Source: Gammaproteobacteria bacterium (GTDB taxonomy: Bacteria; Pseudomonadota; Gammaproteobacteria; Chromatiales; Chromatiaceae). Taken from it: a stretch of DNA of 64,000 nucleotides. Position numbers and translations under genes: made by a program. Below the pieces are notes generated by a model that did not search any database, had not been told where the DNA came from, and saw nothing but the letters and a program-made list of their open reading frames with translations. Shown here one piece after another: positions 33,103 to 43,859 of the stretch (the first letter of the stretch is position 1; each line of letters starts with the position of its first letter). The DNA lies in the NCBI GenBank assembly GCA_009929855.1, contig RZZN01000010.1:22197-86196 (forward strand), given 5' to 3'.

Positions 33103-33819
33103 TCATGACGGCTCTTTCGGTTGGATGGTCCGCGCGCCGCGCCGCGTGGCGACACCAACAGGCACCGCCGACGCGATGAGCTGGGCACAATCAGCGCGCA
33201 GCACGCAACGATCACAGGCCGGGCGCGTTCGACAGACCGACTTGCCCTGCGCCACGATGAGGGCATGGTACTCCTTGAGCACAGGCACGTCAGGACCGAG
33301 CGCCGACTCGAAGCGCCGACGGATCGACTCATAGCCGGCCGCGGCCTCGATCAGGCCGAGTCGCGCAAAGAGTCTTCGGGTATAGGCGTCGACGACGAAG
33401 ACCGGTCGCTCGAAGGCATAGAGCAGGATGTCATCCGCGGTCTCTGGACCGATCCCAGTGATGGCCAACAGCCACTCGCGCAGAGACAGGGTGTCCAGTC
33501 GAGCGAGCTCGGCGAAGCCACCCACCTGCAGATAGGCCGCGCAGAAGGTCGTCAGACGTCTGGCCTTGACATTGAAATAGCCCGCTGGGCGCACCGCCTC
33601 GGCGAGGACGTCCGGATCGAGCGCGAGGATCGTCTCGGCCGCGAGCGGGATGCGCGCACGCAGACGATCCAGTGCACGCTCGACATTCGACCAGGCGGTA
33701 TTCTGGGTGAGGATCGCGCCGACCATGACTTCGAATGGGGTCTCGGCGGGCCACCAGTCTTGCGGGCCGAAGGCCCCGAGGAGCTGGCCATAGAGTGCGC
33801 GCAGCCGAGCCGACTCCAT
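33103..33819 (-). CDS. Endonuclease III domain (HhH-GPD) DNA repair protein
   Basis: PFEVMVGAILTQNTAWSNVERAL, LLAITGIGPETADDILLYAF...VDAYTRR, C-terminal Cys cluster CRTRPACDRCVLRADC. Confidence 0.9.
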   Translation of the reverse strand: MESARLRALYGQLLGAFGPQDWWPAETPFEVMVGAILTQNTAWSNVERALDRLRARIPLAAETILALDPDVLAEAVRPAGYFNVKARRLTTFCAAYLQVGGFAELARLDTLSLREWLLAITGIGPETADDILLYAFERPVFVVDAYTRRLFARLGLIEAAAGYESIRRRFESALGPDVPVLKEYHALIVAQGKSVCRTRPACDRCVLRADCAQLIASAVPVGVATRRGARTIQPKEPS

Positions 33820-33916
33820 CACGCCCCGCCTCGCGCGATACCCTGCCGGTCGGTCCGTCCGCGCGCGGCCTGGCCCCGCCAGTGCATGCAAGCGATCACC
33901 ATCATCAGGGCGCGGC

Positions 33917-35158
33917 TCAGACCGGATCGACCCGGGTCACCACCACGACGCCCTGCTCGGAGACATAGAAGCGCTCGCGGTCGGCCTTCAGATTGAGGCC
34001 GATCTGGCTCTGCGCTGGGATCTCCACATCCTTCTCGATGATGCAGTTGCGCAGATGCGCGCCCTCACCCACGACCACGCCATTGAAGAGGATGGACGAC
34101 TCGACGATGGCGCCATCATTGACCCGGACTCGTGGGAACAGGATCGAGTGATTGACCCCGCCGCCACTGATGACACTGCCGGCGGCCAGCATGGAATTGA
34201 CGAAGATGCCCTCGTTTCCGCTGGTCCTGCCTGGCACCGTGCGCGCCGGCGGATACTGGCCCTGATAGGTGTGGATGGTCCAGTCGGCTTGATAGAGATC
34301 CAACGGTGGATCGGTGCGCAACAGGGCCATGTTGGCCTGGTAATAATCATCGACCGTGGCCAGATCGCACCAGTACCGATCCGGGGTCACCCGACCACGC
34401 TGCTGACCGAAACGGTAGGCCATGACCCGGGCGCTATGCGTCAGGGGCGCGATGATATCGAGCGCCAGATTGCAATCCTCGCCGGCGCGGCCATCGCGAT
34501 GCGCCTGATCATGGCGCCGCATCTCATCGAGCAGGAAGCGCCGATCGAAGAGATAGACACCCATGGTCTGTAATCGGTCGGCCTCGGCCGGCGCGGACTC
34601 GTCGCCCTCGTCATCCACCACCGGGCGACGGATCGCACCGATGCGATCGGACTCGGCCAGCTCGACCTGCGCCTGCGTCGCGGACCCCTGGCCAGTGACC
34701 GCGCGCACCGCGACCGTGACCTCGGCGCCGCATTCTCGATGCGCCCTGACCAGCTCGGCATAGTCCATGCGGTACACGCAACCGCCATCCAGCACCAGGA
34801 TCTGGCGTGCCTGGCTACGCTCGATCAGATAGCGATTCTGACGAATCGCGTCGAATGGCCCCGCGTACCACTCCTGGCTCTCGCGCATCTGGGGTGGCAC
34901 CGGGGTGATGAACTCAGCGAGCTCTGGATTGAAGATCGACCAGCCATCACGCAGGTGTTTGTGCAGCGAGTGACTCTTGTATTGAGTCAAGACCAGCACC
35001 TGACGCAGCCCTGAGTGCAGACAGTTGGCGAGGGTGAAATCGATGACCCTGAACTTGCCAGCAACCGGCACCGCGGCCTTGGTGCGCTGCTCGGTCAGGG
35101 GCTCGAGCCCGGCGCCGCGATCGATGGCCAGGATGAGGATGAGTGTATCGGCTGCCAT
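33917..35158 (-). CDS. GlgC-like protein (ADP-glucose pyrophosphorylase family), probably catalytically divergent
   Basis: GKFRVIDFTLANCLHSGLRQVLVLTQYKSHSLHKHLRDGW, YWCDLATVDDYYQANM, C-terminal left-handed helix; canonical catalytic motifs replaced (see findings). Confidence 0.88.
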   Translation of the reverse strand: MAADTLILILAIDRGAGLEPLTEQRTKAAVPVAGKFRVIDFTLANCLHSGLRQVLVLTQYKSHSLHKHLRDGWSIFNPELAEFITPVPPQMRESQEWYAGPFDAIRQNRYLIERSQARQILVLDGGCVYRMDYAELVRAHRECGAEVTVAVRAVTGQGSATQAQVELAESDRIGAIRRPVVDDEGDESAPAEADRLQTMGVYLFDRRFLLDEMRRHDQAHRDGRAGEDCNLALDIIAPLTHSARVMAYRFGQQRGRVTPDRYWCDLATVDDYYQANMALLRTDPPLDLYQADWTIHTYQGQYPPARTVPGRTSGNEGIFVNSMLAAGSVISGGGVNHSILFPRVRVNDGAIVESSILFNGVVVGEGAHLRNCIIEKDVEIPAQSQIGLNLKADRERFYVSEQGVVVVTRVDPV

Positions 35159-35164
35159 ACCGCA

Positions 35165-35944
35165 TCACCCCCGCGCCGCCAGATCGATGATGTGCTTCAT
35201 GTCCCGCACCGCCCGATCGAGACCCGAGAAGATGGCGCGGGCGATGATCGAATGACCGATGTTGAGCTCGCGCAGCCCGGGGATGGCGGCGACCGCCTTG
35301 ACATTGTGGTAGTCCAGGCCATGTCCGGCGTTGACCTGCAAGCCGAGCGAGCGGCCCAACCCGACGCCTTGCCGGATCCGCGCCAAGGCGCTGGCCCGCT
35401 CGGCGGGGGTCAAGGCGTCGGCATAGTGGCCTGTGTGGATCTCGATCACGGGCGCCCCGACCGCATGCGCGGCCTCGATCTGGCGCGGATCGGCGTCGAT
35501 GAAGAGCGACACCCGCACCCCGGCCGCGGCCAGGCCGGCGCAGAAGTCGCGCAGATAGGGCTGATTGGCGGCCACGTCCAGACCGCCCTCGGTGGTCAGC
35601 TCTTCACGCCGCTCGGGCACCAGACAGCAGTCGGCGGGCTGGATCCGCAAGGCGATCTCGCCCATCTCGCGGGTCGCTGCCATCTCCAGATTCATACGGG
35701 TCTGGAGGATGCCGCACAAGAGCTCCACGTCGCGCTCCTGGATATGTCGGCGATCCTCGCGCAGATGCAGTGTGATCGAATCCGCGCCGGCCTGCTCGGC
35801 CGTCAGGGCAGCCTGGATCGGCTCCGGATACCGCGTACCACGGGCCCGGCGGATAGTGGCGACATGATCGATGTTGACGCCGAGCAGAACCCCGGCCGCG
35901 CTTGACTGTGTCACTGTTGGAGACTCCGATTCACACTCACGCAT
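35165..35944 (-). CDS. pdxJ: Pyridoxine 5'-phosphate synthase
   Basis: [24 protein letters not shown]; start may be internal. Confidence 0.95.
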   Translation of the reverse strand: MRECESESPTVTQSSAAGVLLGVNIDHVATIRRARGTRYPEPIQAALTAEQAGADSITLHLREDRRHIQERDVELLCGILQTRMNLEMAATREMGEIALRIQPADCCLVPERREELTTEGGLDVAANQPYLRDFCAGLAAAGVRVSLFIDADPRQIEAAHAVGAPVIEIHTGHYADALTPAERASALARIRQGVGLGRSLGLQVNAGHGLDYHNVKAVAAIPGLRELNIGHSIIARAIFSGLDRAVRDMKHIIDLAARG

Positions 35945-36723
35945 TCGTTTGATGTGAGATGAGGGATGGTCGCGCCTGGACTAGCGACTGGGCCGCTCGG
36001 GGCGGCGCGCGCGCCTTGGCGAAACAGCTCGCGACTGCGCATCGGCCGTCCACCGAGATGAGGTGCGAGCAGACGTCGCAAGAGTGCCCGCGCCTCGCGG
36101 ACCTGATGTCCCGACGATGGCGGCTCCCCGCGCGCCAGTGCCAACAGGGTCTCACCCGAGAATAGATCGGGCGCCGAGCCCGCGCTGACGCGCCGCACGC
36201 CCTCCCCTGGCTCGACCTGATACCAGCCCTGCGCCACGACCGCCTCACCCTGCCGCGTGTCCAGATCCAGCACCGGGGCGTAGCCCAATTCGGCGAGCAG
36301 TTGCAGCTCGAAGCGTCGTAACACCTGATCGAGGCCACGCCCATCGGCCAGTGCGCTCAGCGCGGCATGATAGAAGGCGAACACTGGATCCTGCGGATCA
36401 TCGCGTCCGAGCAGACGCGTCAGCAGCTCGTTCAGATAGAAACCGCAGAAGAGTGCATGGCCACGCAACGCCAGTGCCATCCCGGCGGCCTCGACCCGGC
36501 TCAGTGTCCGGACCTCGCCGCGCCCGAGCACGCCCACCCAGAGCGGCTGAAAGGGCTGGAGCAATGCGCTCGCCGGATCACGCGAGCGTCGCGCGCCCTT
36601 GGCGATCGCGGGAAAGCGCCCGCGACCGACCGCGAAGAGCTCGACCAGCAGGCTGGTGTTGCCATGGTCACGGCGGTGCAGCACGAAGGCCTGCCGCAGC
36701 TCGCCACGGGTGAGCTCGCTCAC
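35911..36723 (-). CDS. recO: DNA repair protein RecO
   Basis: [36 protein letters not shown]; between era and pdxJ. Confidence 0.93.
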   Translation of the reverse strand: MSELTRGELRQAFVLHRRDHGNTSLLVELFAVGRGRFPAIAKGARRSRDPASALLQPFQPLWVGVLGRGEVRTLSRVEAAGMALALRGHALFCGFYLNELLTRLLGRDDPQDPVFAFYHAALSALADGRGLDQVLRRFELQLLAELGYAPVLDLDTRQGEAVVAQGWYQVEPGEGVRRVSAGSAPDLFSGETLLALARGEPPSSGHQVREARALLRRLLAPHLGGRPMRSRELFRQGARAAPSGPVASPGATIPHLTSNECVSVNRSLQQ

Positions 36724-36768
36724 CTTGGCCCCACCCAGCGCGCGATCAGGCCGCCAAACGCCCCCGGA

Positions 36769-37734
36769 TCAATCATTGCCATACCCCAGACGACCGAGTG
36801 CCGCCTCGTCGCTCGACCAGCTCTTCTTCACCTTCACCCAGACCTCAAGATGCACCGGACAGCCGAAGAGCTTCTGCATCTCCATGCGGGCTTGGGTGGC
36901 CGCGGCCTTCAAGGCCTCGCCGCGCCGGCCGATGATGATCGCCTTCTGGTTCGGACGCTCGACCCAGATCAGCGCATAGACGCGGTAGCGCCCGCCGAGA
37001 TCCTCGAACCGCTCGATCTCGACGGTCGTGCGATAGGGCAGCTCCTCGCCATAGCGTTGCACCAGCTGCTCGCGCATCAGCTCGGCGGCGAAGAAACGCT
37101 CGGAACGATCGGTGATCTGATCCTCGGGAAACAGCGGTTCAGCCTCCGGCAGCGCGCGCAGCAAGGCGCGCTCCAGCTCATCGAGCTGATCGCCACGACT
37201 GGCCGATATCGGGACCAGCGCGAGAAAATCGTGACGCTCACCGAGTTGGCGCAGATAGGGCAGCAGCTGCGCCTTGTCCGACACCTGGTCGACCTTGTTG
37301 ATCGCCGCGATCGCCGGGACGCCAGCGGCGACGAGCGCGGCGAGCGCCGCGGCATCCTCGTCGCTCCAGCGCAGTGCCTCCACGACGAACAGCACCAGAT
37401 CGGTCTCGACGAGCGCGGTGCGCGCGGCTCGGTTCAGATAACGATTGAGCGCATTGTCGCCGCGCTGGTGAATCCCTGGGGTATCGACGAAGAGGATCTG
37501 ACCCTCGGCACGCGTCTTGATCCCGAGGATCGCATGACGAGTCGTCTGCGCCTTGTGTGAGGTGATGGCCAGCTTCTGCCCGATCAAGCGGTTGAGCAGG
37601 GTGGATTTACCGACATTGGGACGGCCAATGATGGCCACTGTCCCGCAGCGGGGGAGAGGGGTGTCAGACATCATCGAGTTGCTCGAGCATGGCCTGCGCA
37701 GCGCCCTGCTCGGCGCGCCGTCGCGTCGTCCCAT
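36769..37734 (-). CDS. era: GTPase Era
   Basis: GRPNVGKSTLLNRLIGQKLAITSHKAQTTRH, C-terminal KH domain. Confidence 0.95.
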   Translation of the reverse strand: MGRRDGAPSRALRRPCSSNSMMSDTPLPRCGTVAIIGRPNVGKSTLLNRLIGQKLAITSHKAQTTRHAILGIKTRAEGQILFVDTPGIHQRGDNALNRYLNRAARTALVETDLVLFVVEALRWSDEDAAALAALVAAGVPAIAAINKVDQVSDKAQLLPYLRQLGERHDFLALVPISASRGDQLDELERALLRALPEAEPLFPEDQITDRSERFFAAELMREQLVQRYGEELPYRTTVEIERFEDLGGRYRVYALIWVERPNQKAIIIGRRGEALKAAATQARMEMQKLFGCPVHLEVWVKVKKSWSSDEAALGRLGYGND

Positions 37735-38341
37735 CGGCCTGGGTGATCAGATCGACATCGTTCAGTGTGCAGGTCACGATGAAGGTCTGCGCATGCTGAT
37801 CGCCTCCAGTGGCGACCACCTGATATTCGGGAAGGGGGCGATGTCGGGCTTGTAGCCATTCTTGCAGGCGCGTCTTGGGATCCTTGCCAGAGCGCTCCAG
37901 GCTGGTCTGCCCGATCCCGGCCGCGAACAGACGGCGCACCAGCCCGCGCGTCGTCTCGAAACCGGCGTCCAGATAGACCGCGCCCAGGAGCGCCTCCATC
38001 GCATCGGCAAGGATCGAGTCACGCGCATATCCCCCGGTGCGGACCTCCCCGGTCCCGAGTCGCAGGGCATCACCGAGATTCAAGCCACGGGCCAGGGCCG
38101 CGAGTGATTCACGCTTGACCAAGGAGGCACGCAACCGACTGAGCGTGCCTTCGTCGGCCTGTGGAAACCGCTCCCACAGGGCCTCGGCGATCAATAGACC
38201 GATCAGTGCGTCACCGAGAAACTCCAGACGCTCGTTGTTGACCGCGCCGGCACTGCGATGGGTGAGCGCCTGATCGAGCAGCTCGGGGCGTGCGAAGACA
38301 TGGCCGACAGCGCGCTCCAGACGGTCCATGGTGGCGCTCAC
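37664..38341 (-). CDS. rnc: Ribonuclease III
   Basis: NERLEFLGDALIGLLIAE, dsRBD C-terminus. Confidence 0.95.
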   Translation of the reverse strand: MSATMDRLERAVGHVFARPELLDQALTHRSAGAVNNERLEFLGDALIGLLIAEALWERFPQADEGTLSRLRASLVKRESLAALARGLNLGDALRLGTGEVRTGGYARDSILADAMEALLGAVYLDAGFETTRGLVRRLFAAGIGQTSLERSGKDPKTRLQEWLQARHRPLPEYQVVATGGDQHAQTFIVTCTLNDVDLITQADGTTRRRAEQGAAQAMLEQLDDV

Positions 38342-38721
38342 CGGCGGGTCACGGCGACATGGTGCGAGAAGCGCATGACCGCATCCAGATTTGAAAAGAG
38401 ATGCTTGCGATACTCATAGTCGAGACTGACCGCATAGCCACCGCCCTCACCTGGCTTGATCTGCATGTCCGCGGTGGAGACCTGTTGAATCCCATTGATC
38501 TCCAGCTCGCGGCCGATCCGCGCGAGCAGCTCGCGTGCTCCACCATCCGCGGCGTCCGCCTGGCTGGCCACGCGCTCCAGGATGGAGCCGATGCTCGCAT
38601 CCTGGACGTAGACGGGGATCAGCTTGAACGCCACGACCAGGAACAAGAGGACCAGCAGGATGATCGGCAGGATCGCCAAGAGTCCCAGGCCGGCCTGCTG
38701 TCGACGTCGCTGTGTGCTCAT
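38338..38721 (-). CDS. DUF4845 domain protein
   Basis: Single TM small protein between lepB and rnc, typical context. Confidence 0.8.
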   Translation of the reverse strand: MSTQRRRQQAGLGLLAILPIILLVLLFLVVAFKLIPVYVQDASIGSILERVASQADAADGGARELLARIGRELEINGIQQVSTADMQIKPGEGGGYAVSLDYEYRKHLFSNLDAVMRFSHHVAVTRR

Positions 38722-38730
38722 GCTCGCTCC

Positions 38731-39576
38731 TCAATGGATTGCGTTGCCAAGTCGTCCCCAGGCAATCGGCAGACCATCGCGTCGGCCATCCCAGTGCATC
38801 CAGATGGCGAAGGCCTCGCCGACCAGATTCTCCTCCGGAACGAACCCCCAGCAGCGGCTGTCGTTGCTGTTGTCACGGTTGTCGCCCATCACGAAATACT
38901 GGCCATCGGGGATCTTGATCGGCCCATAGGCCAACAGGCGGCAGCCGGGGGGCAGATCGGGTGCGTTGCGCCGCGTCAGGATGCGGTGCTCGACCTCGCG
39001 CAACTGCTCGAGCGACTCTTGCGCACCAGTCATCTCGCTGCCCGATCCCACACCCGTGAAGCGGCCGATCGGCATCTGCGGGACCGGCTCGCCGTTGCGG
39101 TAGAGGATCTTGTTGACATAGGCGATCTCGTCACCCGGTACGCCGACCACCCGCTTGATGTAATCGACCGTTGGATCCTGGGGGAACTTGAACACCACCA
39201 CATCCCCGACCTGCGGATCCCCGATCTCGAGGAAACGTGTTTTGAGCACCGGCCACCGCAAACCATAGGCGAATTTGTTGACCAGGATGAAATCACCCGT
39301 CAGCAGTGTCGGCATCATCGAGTTGGATGGGATGCGAAACGGCTCGACGATGAAGGAGCGCAGCACCAGCACGGCGAGGATGACCGGGAAGAATGAGCGG
39401 GCATACTCGACCAGCAGCGGCTCCTTCGGCGCCGTCGGGGGCGCCTCGGCGTCGGCAGCCGCATGCGACTCGGCAAGCCGGCGCCGCCGCGGTGCGAAGA
39501 GCATCGCATCGAGCAGCCAGATGCCACCAGTCACCGCGGTCGCTATCACCAAAAAGGCAGGAAAATCAAAGTTCAT
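38731..39576 (-). CDS. lepB: Signal peptidase I
   Basis: FRIPSNSMMPTLLTGDFILVNKFAYGLR, KRVVGVPGDEI, GDNRDNSNDSRCWG. Confidence 0.96.
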   Translation of the reverse strand: MNFDFPAFLVIATAVTGGIWLLDAMLFAPRRRRLAESHAAADAEAPPTAPKEPLLVEYARSFFPVILAVLVLRSFIVEPFRIPSNSMMPTLLTGDFILVNKFAYGLRWPVLKTRFLEIGDPQVGDVVVFKFPQDPTVDYIKRVVGVPGDEIAYVNKILYRNGEPVPQMPIGRFTGVGSGSEMTGAQESLEQLREVEHRILTRRNAPDLPPGCRLLAYGPIKIPDGQYFVMGDNRDNSNDSRCWGFVPEENLVGEAFAIWMHWDGRRDGLPIAWGRLGNAIH

Positions 39577-39830
39577 GATTGATTTCGTCGTCTCTTTCCG
39601 GCGTCCTTTTCCCGAGCGGGCTCAGGAATCGGGCGTGGTTTGTCGGGCGCCAGGCGTGATCGGCGTCCAACCCATGATCACATGATGTCGCAACCAACAT
39701 CAGGGGCGGGCGCGCACGGCATCCGCGGGGATCGTGCTGGATCCGGCCGCGGCGCGGGGGTGCGACGGTGCCAGCGGATGAGCCGCCGCACGGGAACGGT
39801 CGGCACCGGCGGAGACCATCGCGCGGGCCG

Positions 39831-41633
39831 TCAATTATCCTTGCCGACCTGCAACACGGCAAGGAATGCCTCCTGCGGGATCTCGACACGCCCGACCTGT
39901 TTCATCCGTTTCTTGCCGGCCTTCTGCTTCTCCAGCAGCTTGCGCTTGCGCGTCACGTCGCCACCGTAGCACTTGGCGGTGACATTCTTGCGCAACGCCT
40001 TGACCGTGGTGCGCGCGACGATCTTGCTGCCGATCGCGGCCTGAATCGCCACCTCGAACATCTGGCGCGGGATCAGATCCTTCATGCGCACCGTGATCTC
40101 GTGTCCACGCGTCTGCGCGGAGGCCCGATGCACGATCGATGACAGCGAGTCGACCTTGTCACCATTGATCAAGACGTCGAGCTTGACCAGATCGGCCATC
40201 TGAAAACGCTTGAATTCATACTCGAATGAGGCATAGCCGCGACTCACCGATTTGAGTCGATCGAAGAAGTCGAGCACCACCTCGCTCAGCGGCATCTCGT
40301 AGCTCACCTGGACTTGCCCGCCCAGATACTGAATCTGCTTCTGCACCCCGCGCTTCTCGATGCAGAGATTGATCACGGCGCCCAGATAATCCTGGGGGAC
40401 CAGGACATGGGCCTCGATGATCGGCTCGCGGATCTCGCGCATCTGGCCCGGCTCGGGCAGATTGGCCGGATTGTCGATCTTGACGACCTCACCATCATTG
40501 CGCAGCACCTCGTAGACCACGGTCGGCGCGGTCGTGATCAGATCCAGGTCGTACTCGCGCTCGAGTCGCTCCTGGATGATCTCCATGTGGAGCATGCCGA
40601 GGAAGCCGCAGCGGAATCCGAAGCCGAGCGCTTGCGAGACCTCCGGCTCGTAATGGAGCGCGGCATCGTTCAGACGCAGCTTGCTCAGTGCCTCGCGCAG
40701 ATCCTCGTAATCGTCCGAGATCACGGTATAGAGACCGGCGAAGACCCGAGGACGCACCTCCTTGAACCCTGGGAGCTTCTCGGCTGGGGCATCGGGACGG
40801 GTGATGGTGTCGCCGACCGGCGCGCCGTCGATCTCCTTGATCCCAGCGATCATGAAACCCACCTCGCCAGCACCGAGACGATCGCGCTCGGTCTTCTTGG
40901 GGGTGAAGACACCGACCGCATCGACCTGTTGGGTGCGCCCCGTCGACATGATCAAGACCTTGTCGCGACGCCGAATCTCGCCATTCACCACCCGCACCAA
41001 AGAGACCACGCCGACATAGGGGTCGAACCAGGAGTCGATGATCAAGGCTTGCAGTGGCGCATTCGGGTCGCCCTGGGGTGGTGGGATGCGCGCGACCAAG
41101 GCCTCCAGGAGGTCCGGGATCCCCTCCCCCGTCTTGGCGCTGACCAGCAACGCATGCTCGGCATCCAGCCCGATGATCTCTTCGATCTCCTTGATCACCC
41201 GCTGCGGATCAGCCGAGGGGAGATCGATCTTGTTGAGGACCGGCAAGACCTCCAATCCCTGCTCGATCGCGGTATAGCAGTTGGCCACGCTTTGCGCCTC
41301 GACGCCCTGCGCGGCATCCACCACCAGCAAGGCGCCCTCGCAGGCCGCTAGCGAGCGCGAGACCTCGTAGGAAAAATCGACATGCCCTGGCGTATCGATG
41401 AAATTGAGCTGGTAGGTCTGGCCATCGTGTGCGACATAGTCGAGCGTGACGCTTTGCGCCTTGATGGTGATGCCGCGCTCACGCTCCAGATCCATCGAAT
41501 CCAGGACCTGGCTCGACATCTCGCGATCGCTCAAGGCGCCACTGAGCTGGATGAAGCGGTCGGCGATGGTCGATTTGCCATGATCGATATGGGCGATGAT
41601 CGAGAAATTGCGGATATGACTCAGGTCTGTCAT
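39831..41633 (-). CDS. lepA: Elongation factor 4 (LepA)
   Basis: [39 protein letters not shown]. Confidence 0.97.
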   Translation of the reverse strand: MTDLSHIRNFSIIAHIDHGKSTIADRFIQLSGALSDREMSSQVLDSMDLERERGITIKAQSVTLDYVAHDGQTYQLNFIDTPGHVDFSYEVSRSLAACEGALLVVDAAQGVEAQSVANCYTAIEQGLEVLPVLNKIDLPSADPQRVIKEIEEIIGLDAEHALLVSAKTGEGIPDLLEALVARIPPPQGDPNAPLQALIIDSWFDPYVGVVSLVRVVNGEIRRRDKVLIMSTGRTQQVDAVGVFTPKKTERDRLGAGEVGFMIAGIKEIDGAPVGDTITRPDAPAEKLPGFKEVRPRVFAGLYTVISDDYEDLREALSKLRLNDAALHYEPEVSQALGFGFRCGFLGMLHMEIIQERLEREYDLDLITTAPTVVYEVLRNDGEVVKIDNPANLPEPGQMREIREPIIEAHVLVPQDYLGAVINLCIEKRGVQKQIQYLGGQVQVSYEMPLSEVVLDFFDRLKSVSRGYASFEYEFKRFQMADLVKLDVLINGDKVDSLSSIVHRASAQTRGHEITVRMKDLIPRQMFEVAIQAAIGSKIVARTTVKALRKNVTAKCYGGDVTRKRKLLEKQKAGKKRMKQVGRVEIPQEAFLAVLQVGKDN

Positions 41634-41789
41634 CGGGATGAGGATCGCCCGTAAGTGATTGGGAGAACGTGACCTTGCGGCCGGAAATAGCCGCGCATCA
41701 TAACAGAGCCAGCCACTGGCCGCATGAGCAGGGCTGGGCGGCCGACCGGACGGTTGGGCAGCTGGACTGGACAGGAGCCATCAAACAAG

Positions 41790-42004
41790 GTGTTGGTCAC
41801 CGCCCGACCTGCCCACTCAGCAACTCCTCCAGGCGCACGCACAGCGTCGGCCAGTCGGGCTGGCGCCACCGCGAAATGGCGCCCGAGGTTCAGCCAGGTG
41901 ACCTGTCGGACTGTGCCACCGACCCGCGTGGATCGCACCTGGCGGTGGGTGTGGTCGGCCTCGCCGGTGGCGCGGTTACGGGTCTGGGTGCGACGGATGG
42001 ACAT
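41790..42004 (-). pseudogene. Transposase N-terminal remnant (IS1634-like)
   Basis: MSIRRTQTRNRATGEADHTHRQVRSTRVGGTVRQVTWLNLGRHFAVAPARLADAVRA, resembles N-termini of IS1634-type transposases; no remaining catalytic region. Confidence 0.55.
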
Positions 42005-42115
42005 GCTCGGACGCTCGACCACAGGCCAGCGGATGTCTAGGGGTCGACCAACAGAGGATGGCACTCGCTTTTGGATCCAGGCCAATGTGTACACATGAAA
42101 CAATGGTCTATGCCA

Positions 42116-42156
42116 CGCGCCAGCCCGAAATCGGGGTGATGGTGTTAAAGATGGGC
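42116..42156. repeat. Direct repeat copy 1
   Basis: cgcgccagcccgaaatcggggtgatggtgttaaagatgggc. Confidence 0.9.
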
Positions 42157-42170
42157 GAAGACCGTTCCAC

Positions 42171-43679
42171 TCAGAGCGACGCTTGGTCGAAGTCTCGATT
42201 CGGGTCATGATGGCGGACCTTCTCGAGCAGGCGCTTTGCCAGATCCGAATAGGTCTGAATCTTCGAATAATCGAGCGGCTGGTTGTTCAGATACTGTAGA
42301 ACCAAGCCTTCATTCACCGCGCAGTGTGGCAGGATACCGGCGAAGAAAAAACCGAGCTGTTCCATCTCACCCGTCAGGTGATGGGTGGCTGGATCGGTCA
42401 TATCCAGAAAGAGATAGATCGCCGCGACCTGTTTGACACACAGCGATCGCAGGGCGGCATGCACCTCATGCACGGCGTGCTCGCCGGCGCGAATCAGATG
42501 GATCTCGGCAAAATTCTCGGTGGTGTCGAGCTCGATATCGATCTGCGAGGCCTCGGCAGGCAGCAGCGCCGGTTGCGCTGGAGCGACATAGTCATGGGTG
42601 ACCCCGAGATTCCGATAAATGGCCTCGATCATCTCCCGGTGCTGCGGCGGCGCGTAGATGGTCAGGCGTTCGGGCGCCACCAGGTATTTGAAGCTCGTGA
42701 CGACACTGAGACGTTGGGTGCTTTTTTCCATGCCCTTGAACTCCCAAGTCGCGGGACTCGTGGCCAGCTCGATACAGCAGTCGCCGAATCCGTACTTGAG
42801 CATCACCTTTTGCGTGAACACATGATTGGTCACCGCGTAGGCATAGATCCCATGCAGATGATGCTCGACCTGATTGAACAGATAATCGCACAGCCGGTTC
42901 ATGCAACCCTGGCCGCGATACTCGAGGTTGACGAAGACGAAGGTGAGCTCGGCGATTTCAGCCCCAAGCTTGGGATAGACCAAGGCGGCGTGACCCATGA
43001 AAGTTCCGTCTTTCGTCACGGCAACAGCCGAAATCATCTGCCCCGATCGATTCAGCTCGATCAAGCGATCCGGAAAATAGATGTGCTCATCGAAAAAGGT
43101 ATAGCCGTGGGATTTGTAGGCGCAGCGTGACACCTCGATCGCCTCGGAGGGCTGCAACAGCCGAACCTCGTAGTCGATCCGCTCGGTGATGACCTCGGGC
43201 TCGCGCGCGGACTCATCCGCGCCTGGCAAGAGATCCTCGGCAGTCTCGACACCGGGGGTCGAGCGGTATTTGACGAGATGCGTTTCCTTGCCTTCCAGCC
43301 CGAGATTGTGGAACGAGACCTCGTCCATCACACTGTTCATCAGATACAGGCCGAGACCCGTCGGGGTCTCCTCAGACCCGATCTGGGCCGGATCGTAGCT
43401 CGCCACGAGGCGCGGATCGAAGGGAATGCCCTTCTCCTTGATACGAACCTGCAGACCCAAAGGGACGCGCTCGAAGATCAAATCGAAGGTCTTGCCGGCC
43501 TCCGCCCGGTAGGCATGCTCGATGACGTTCGAAACGGCCTCCTCGACAGCCAGCTCGATCTTCCCGATCGATGGCTCATCGAACCCGAACAGGGTGGCCA
43601 CGGCACGCGTGCATTGCTCGGCAACTCCGAGATAAGCAGTCTCGGCGGGTAGGCTCAAAACGACGGCACTCTGTTTCAT
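42171..43679 (-). CDS. RsbW-like HATPase + GNAT acetyltransferase fusion
   Basis: ELAVEEAVSNVIEHAY (N box), PTGLGLYLMNSVMDEV (G2), then GNAT-like AELTFVFVNLEYRGQGCMNRLCDYLF. Confidence 0.8.
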   Translation of the reverse strand: MKQSAVVLSLPAETAYLGVAEQCTRAVATLFGFDEPSIGKIELAVEEAVSNVIEHAYRAEAGKTFDLIFERVPLGLQVRIKEKGIPFDPRLVASYDPAQIGSEETPTGLGLYLMNSVMDEVSFHNLGLEGKETHLVKYRSTPGVETAEDLLPGADESAREPEVITERIDYEVRLLQPSEAIEVSRCAYKSHGYTFFDEHIYFPDRLIELNRSGQMISAVAVTKDGTFMGHAALVYPKLGAEIAELTFVFVNLEYRGQGCMNRLCDYLFNQVEHHLHGIYAYAVTNHVFTQKVMLKYGFGDCCIELATSPATWEFKGMEKSTQRLSVVTSFKYLVAPERLTIYAPPQHREMIEAIYRNLGVTHDYVAPAQPALLPAEASQIDIELDTTENFAEIHLIRAGEHAVHEVHAALRSLCVKQVAAIYLFLDMTDPATHHLTGEMEQLGFFFAGILPHCAVNEGLVLQYLNNQPLDYSKIQTYSDLAKRLLEKVRHHDPNRDFDQASL

Positions 43680-43859
43680 CGGAATCCTGGCTGGCACATG
43701 AGCGGCGGGCAGCCCGCCTGATCGTACTGTCCGGAACCGATTGGACTGAACAGGCATTCGGGGGCCAGGTCAGATCTTGACGTCTTCTCGAGCATGTCTG
43801 GCCAAGGTGACGTTGCCAGGAGCCTGTCCCCGATTCAAGGATCGTTGTCGGTTCGCGAT

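Noticed and set aside
36367-37560. 397-aa plus-strand ORF antisense to recO/era
   Set aside because: Antisense shadow of two confident genes; same composition signature as other shadow ORFs.
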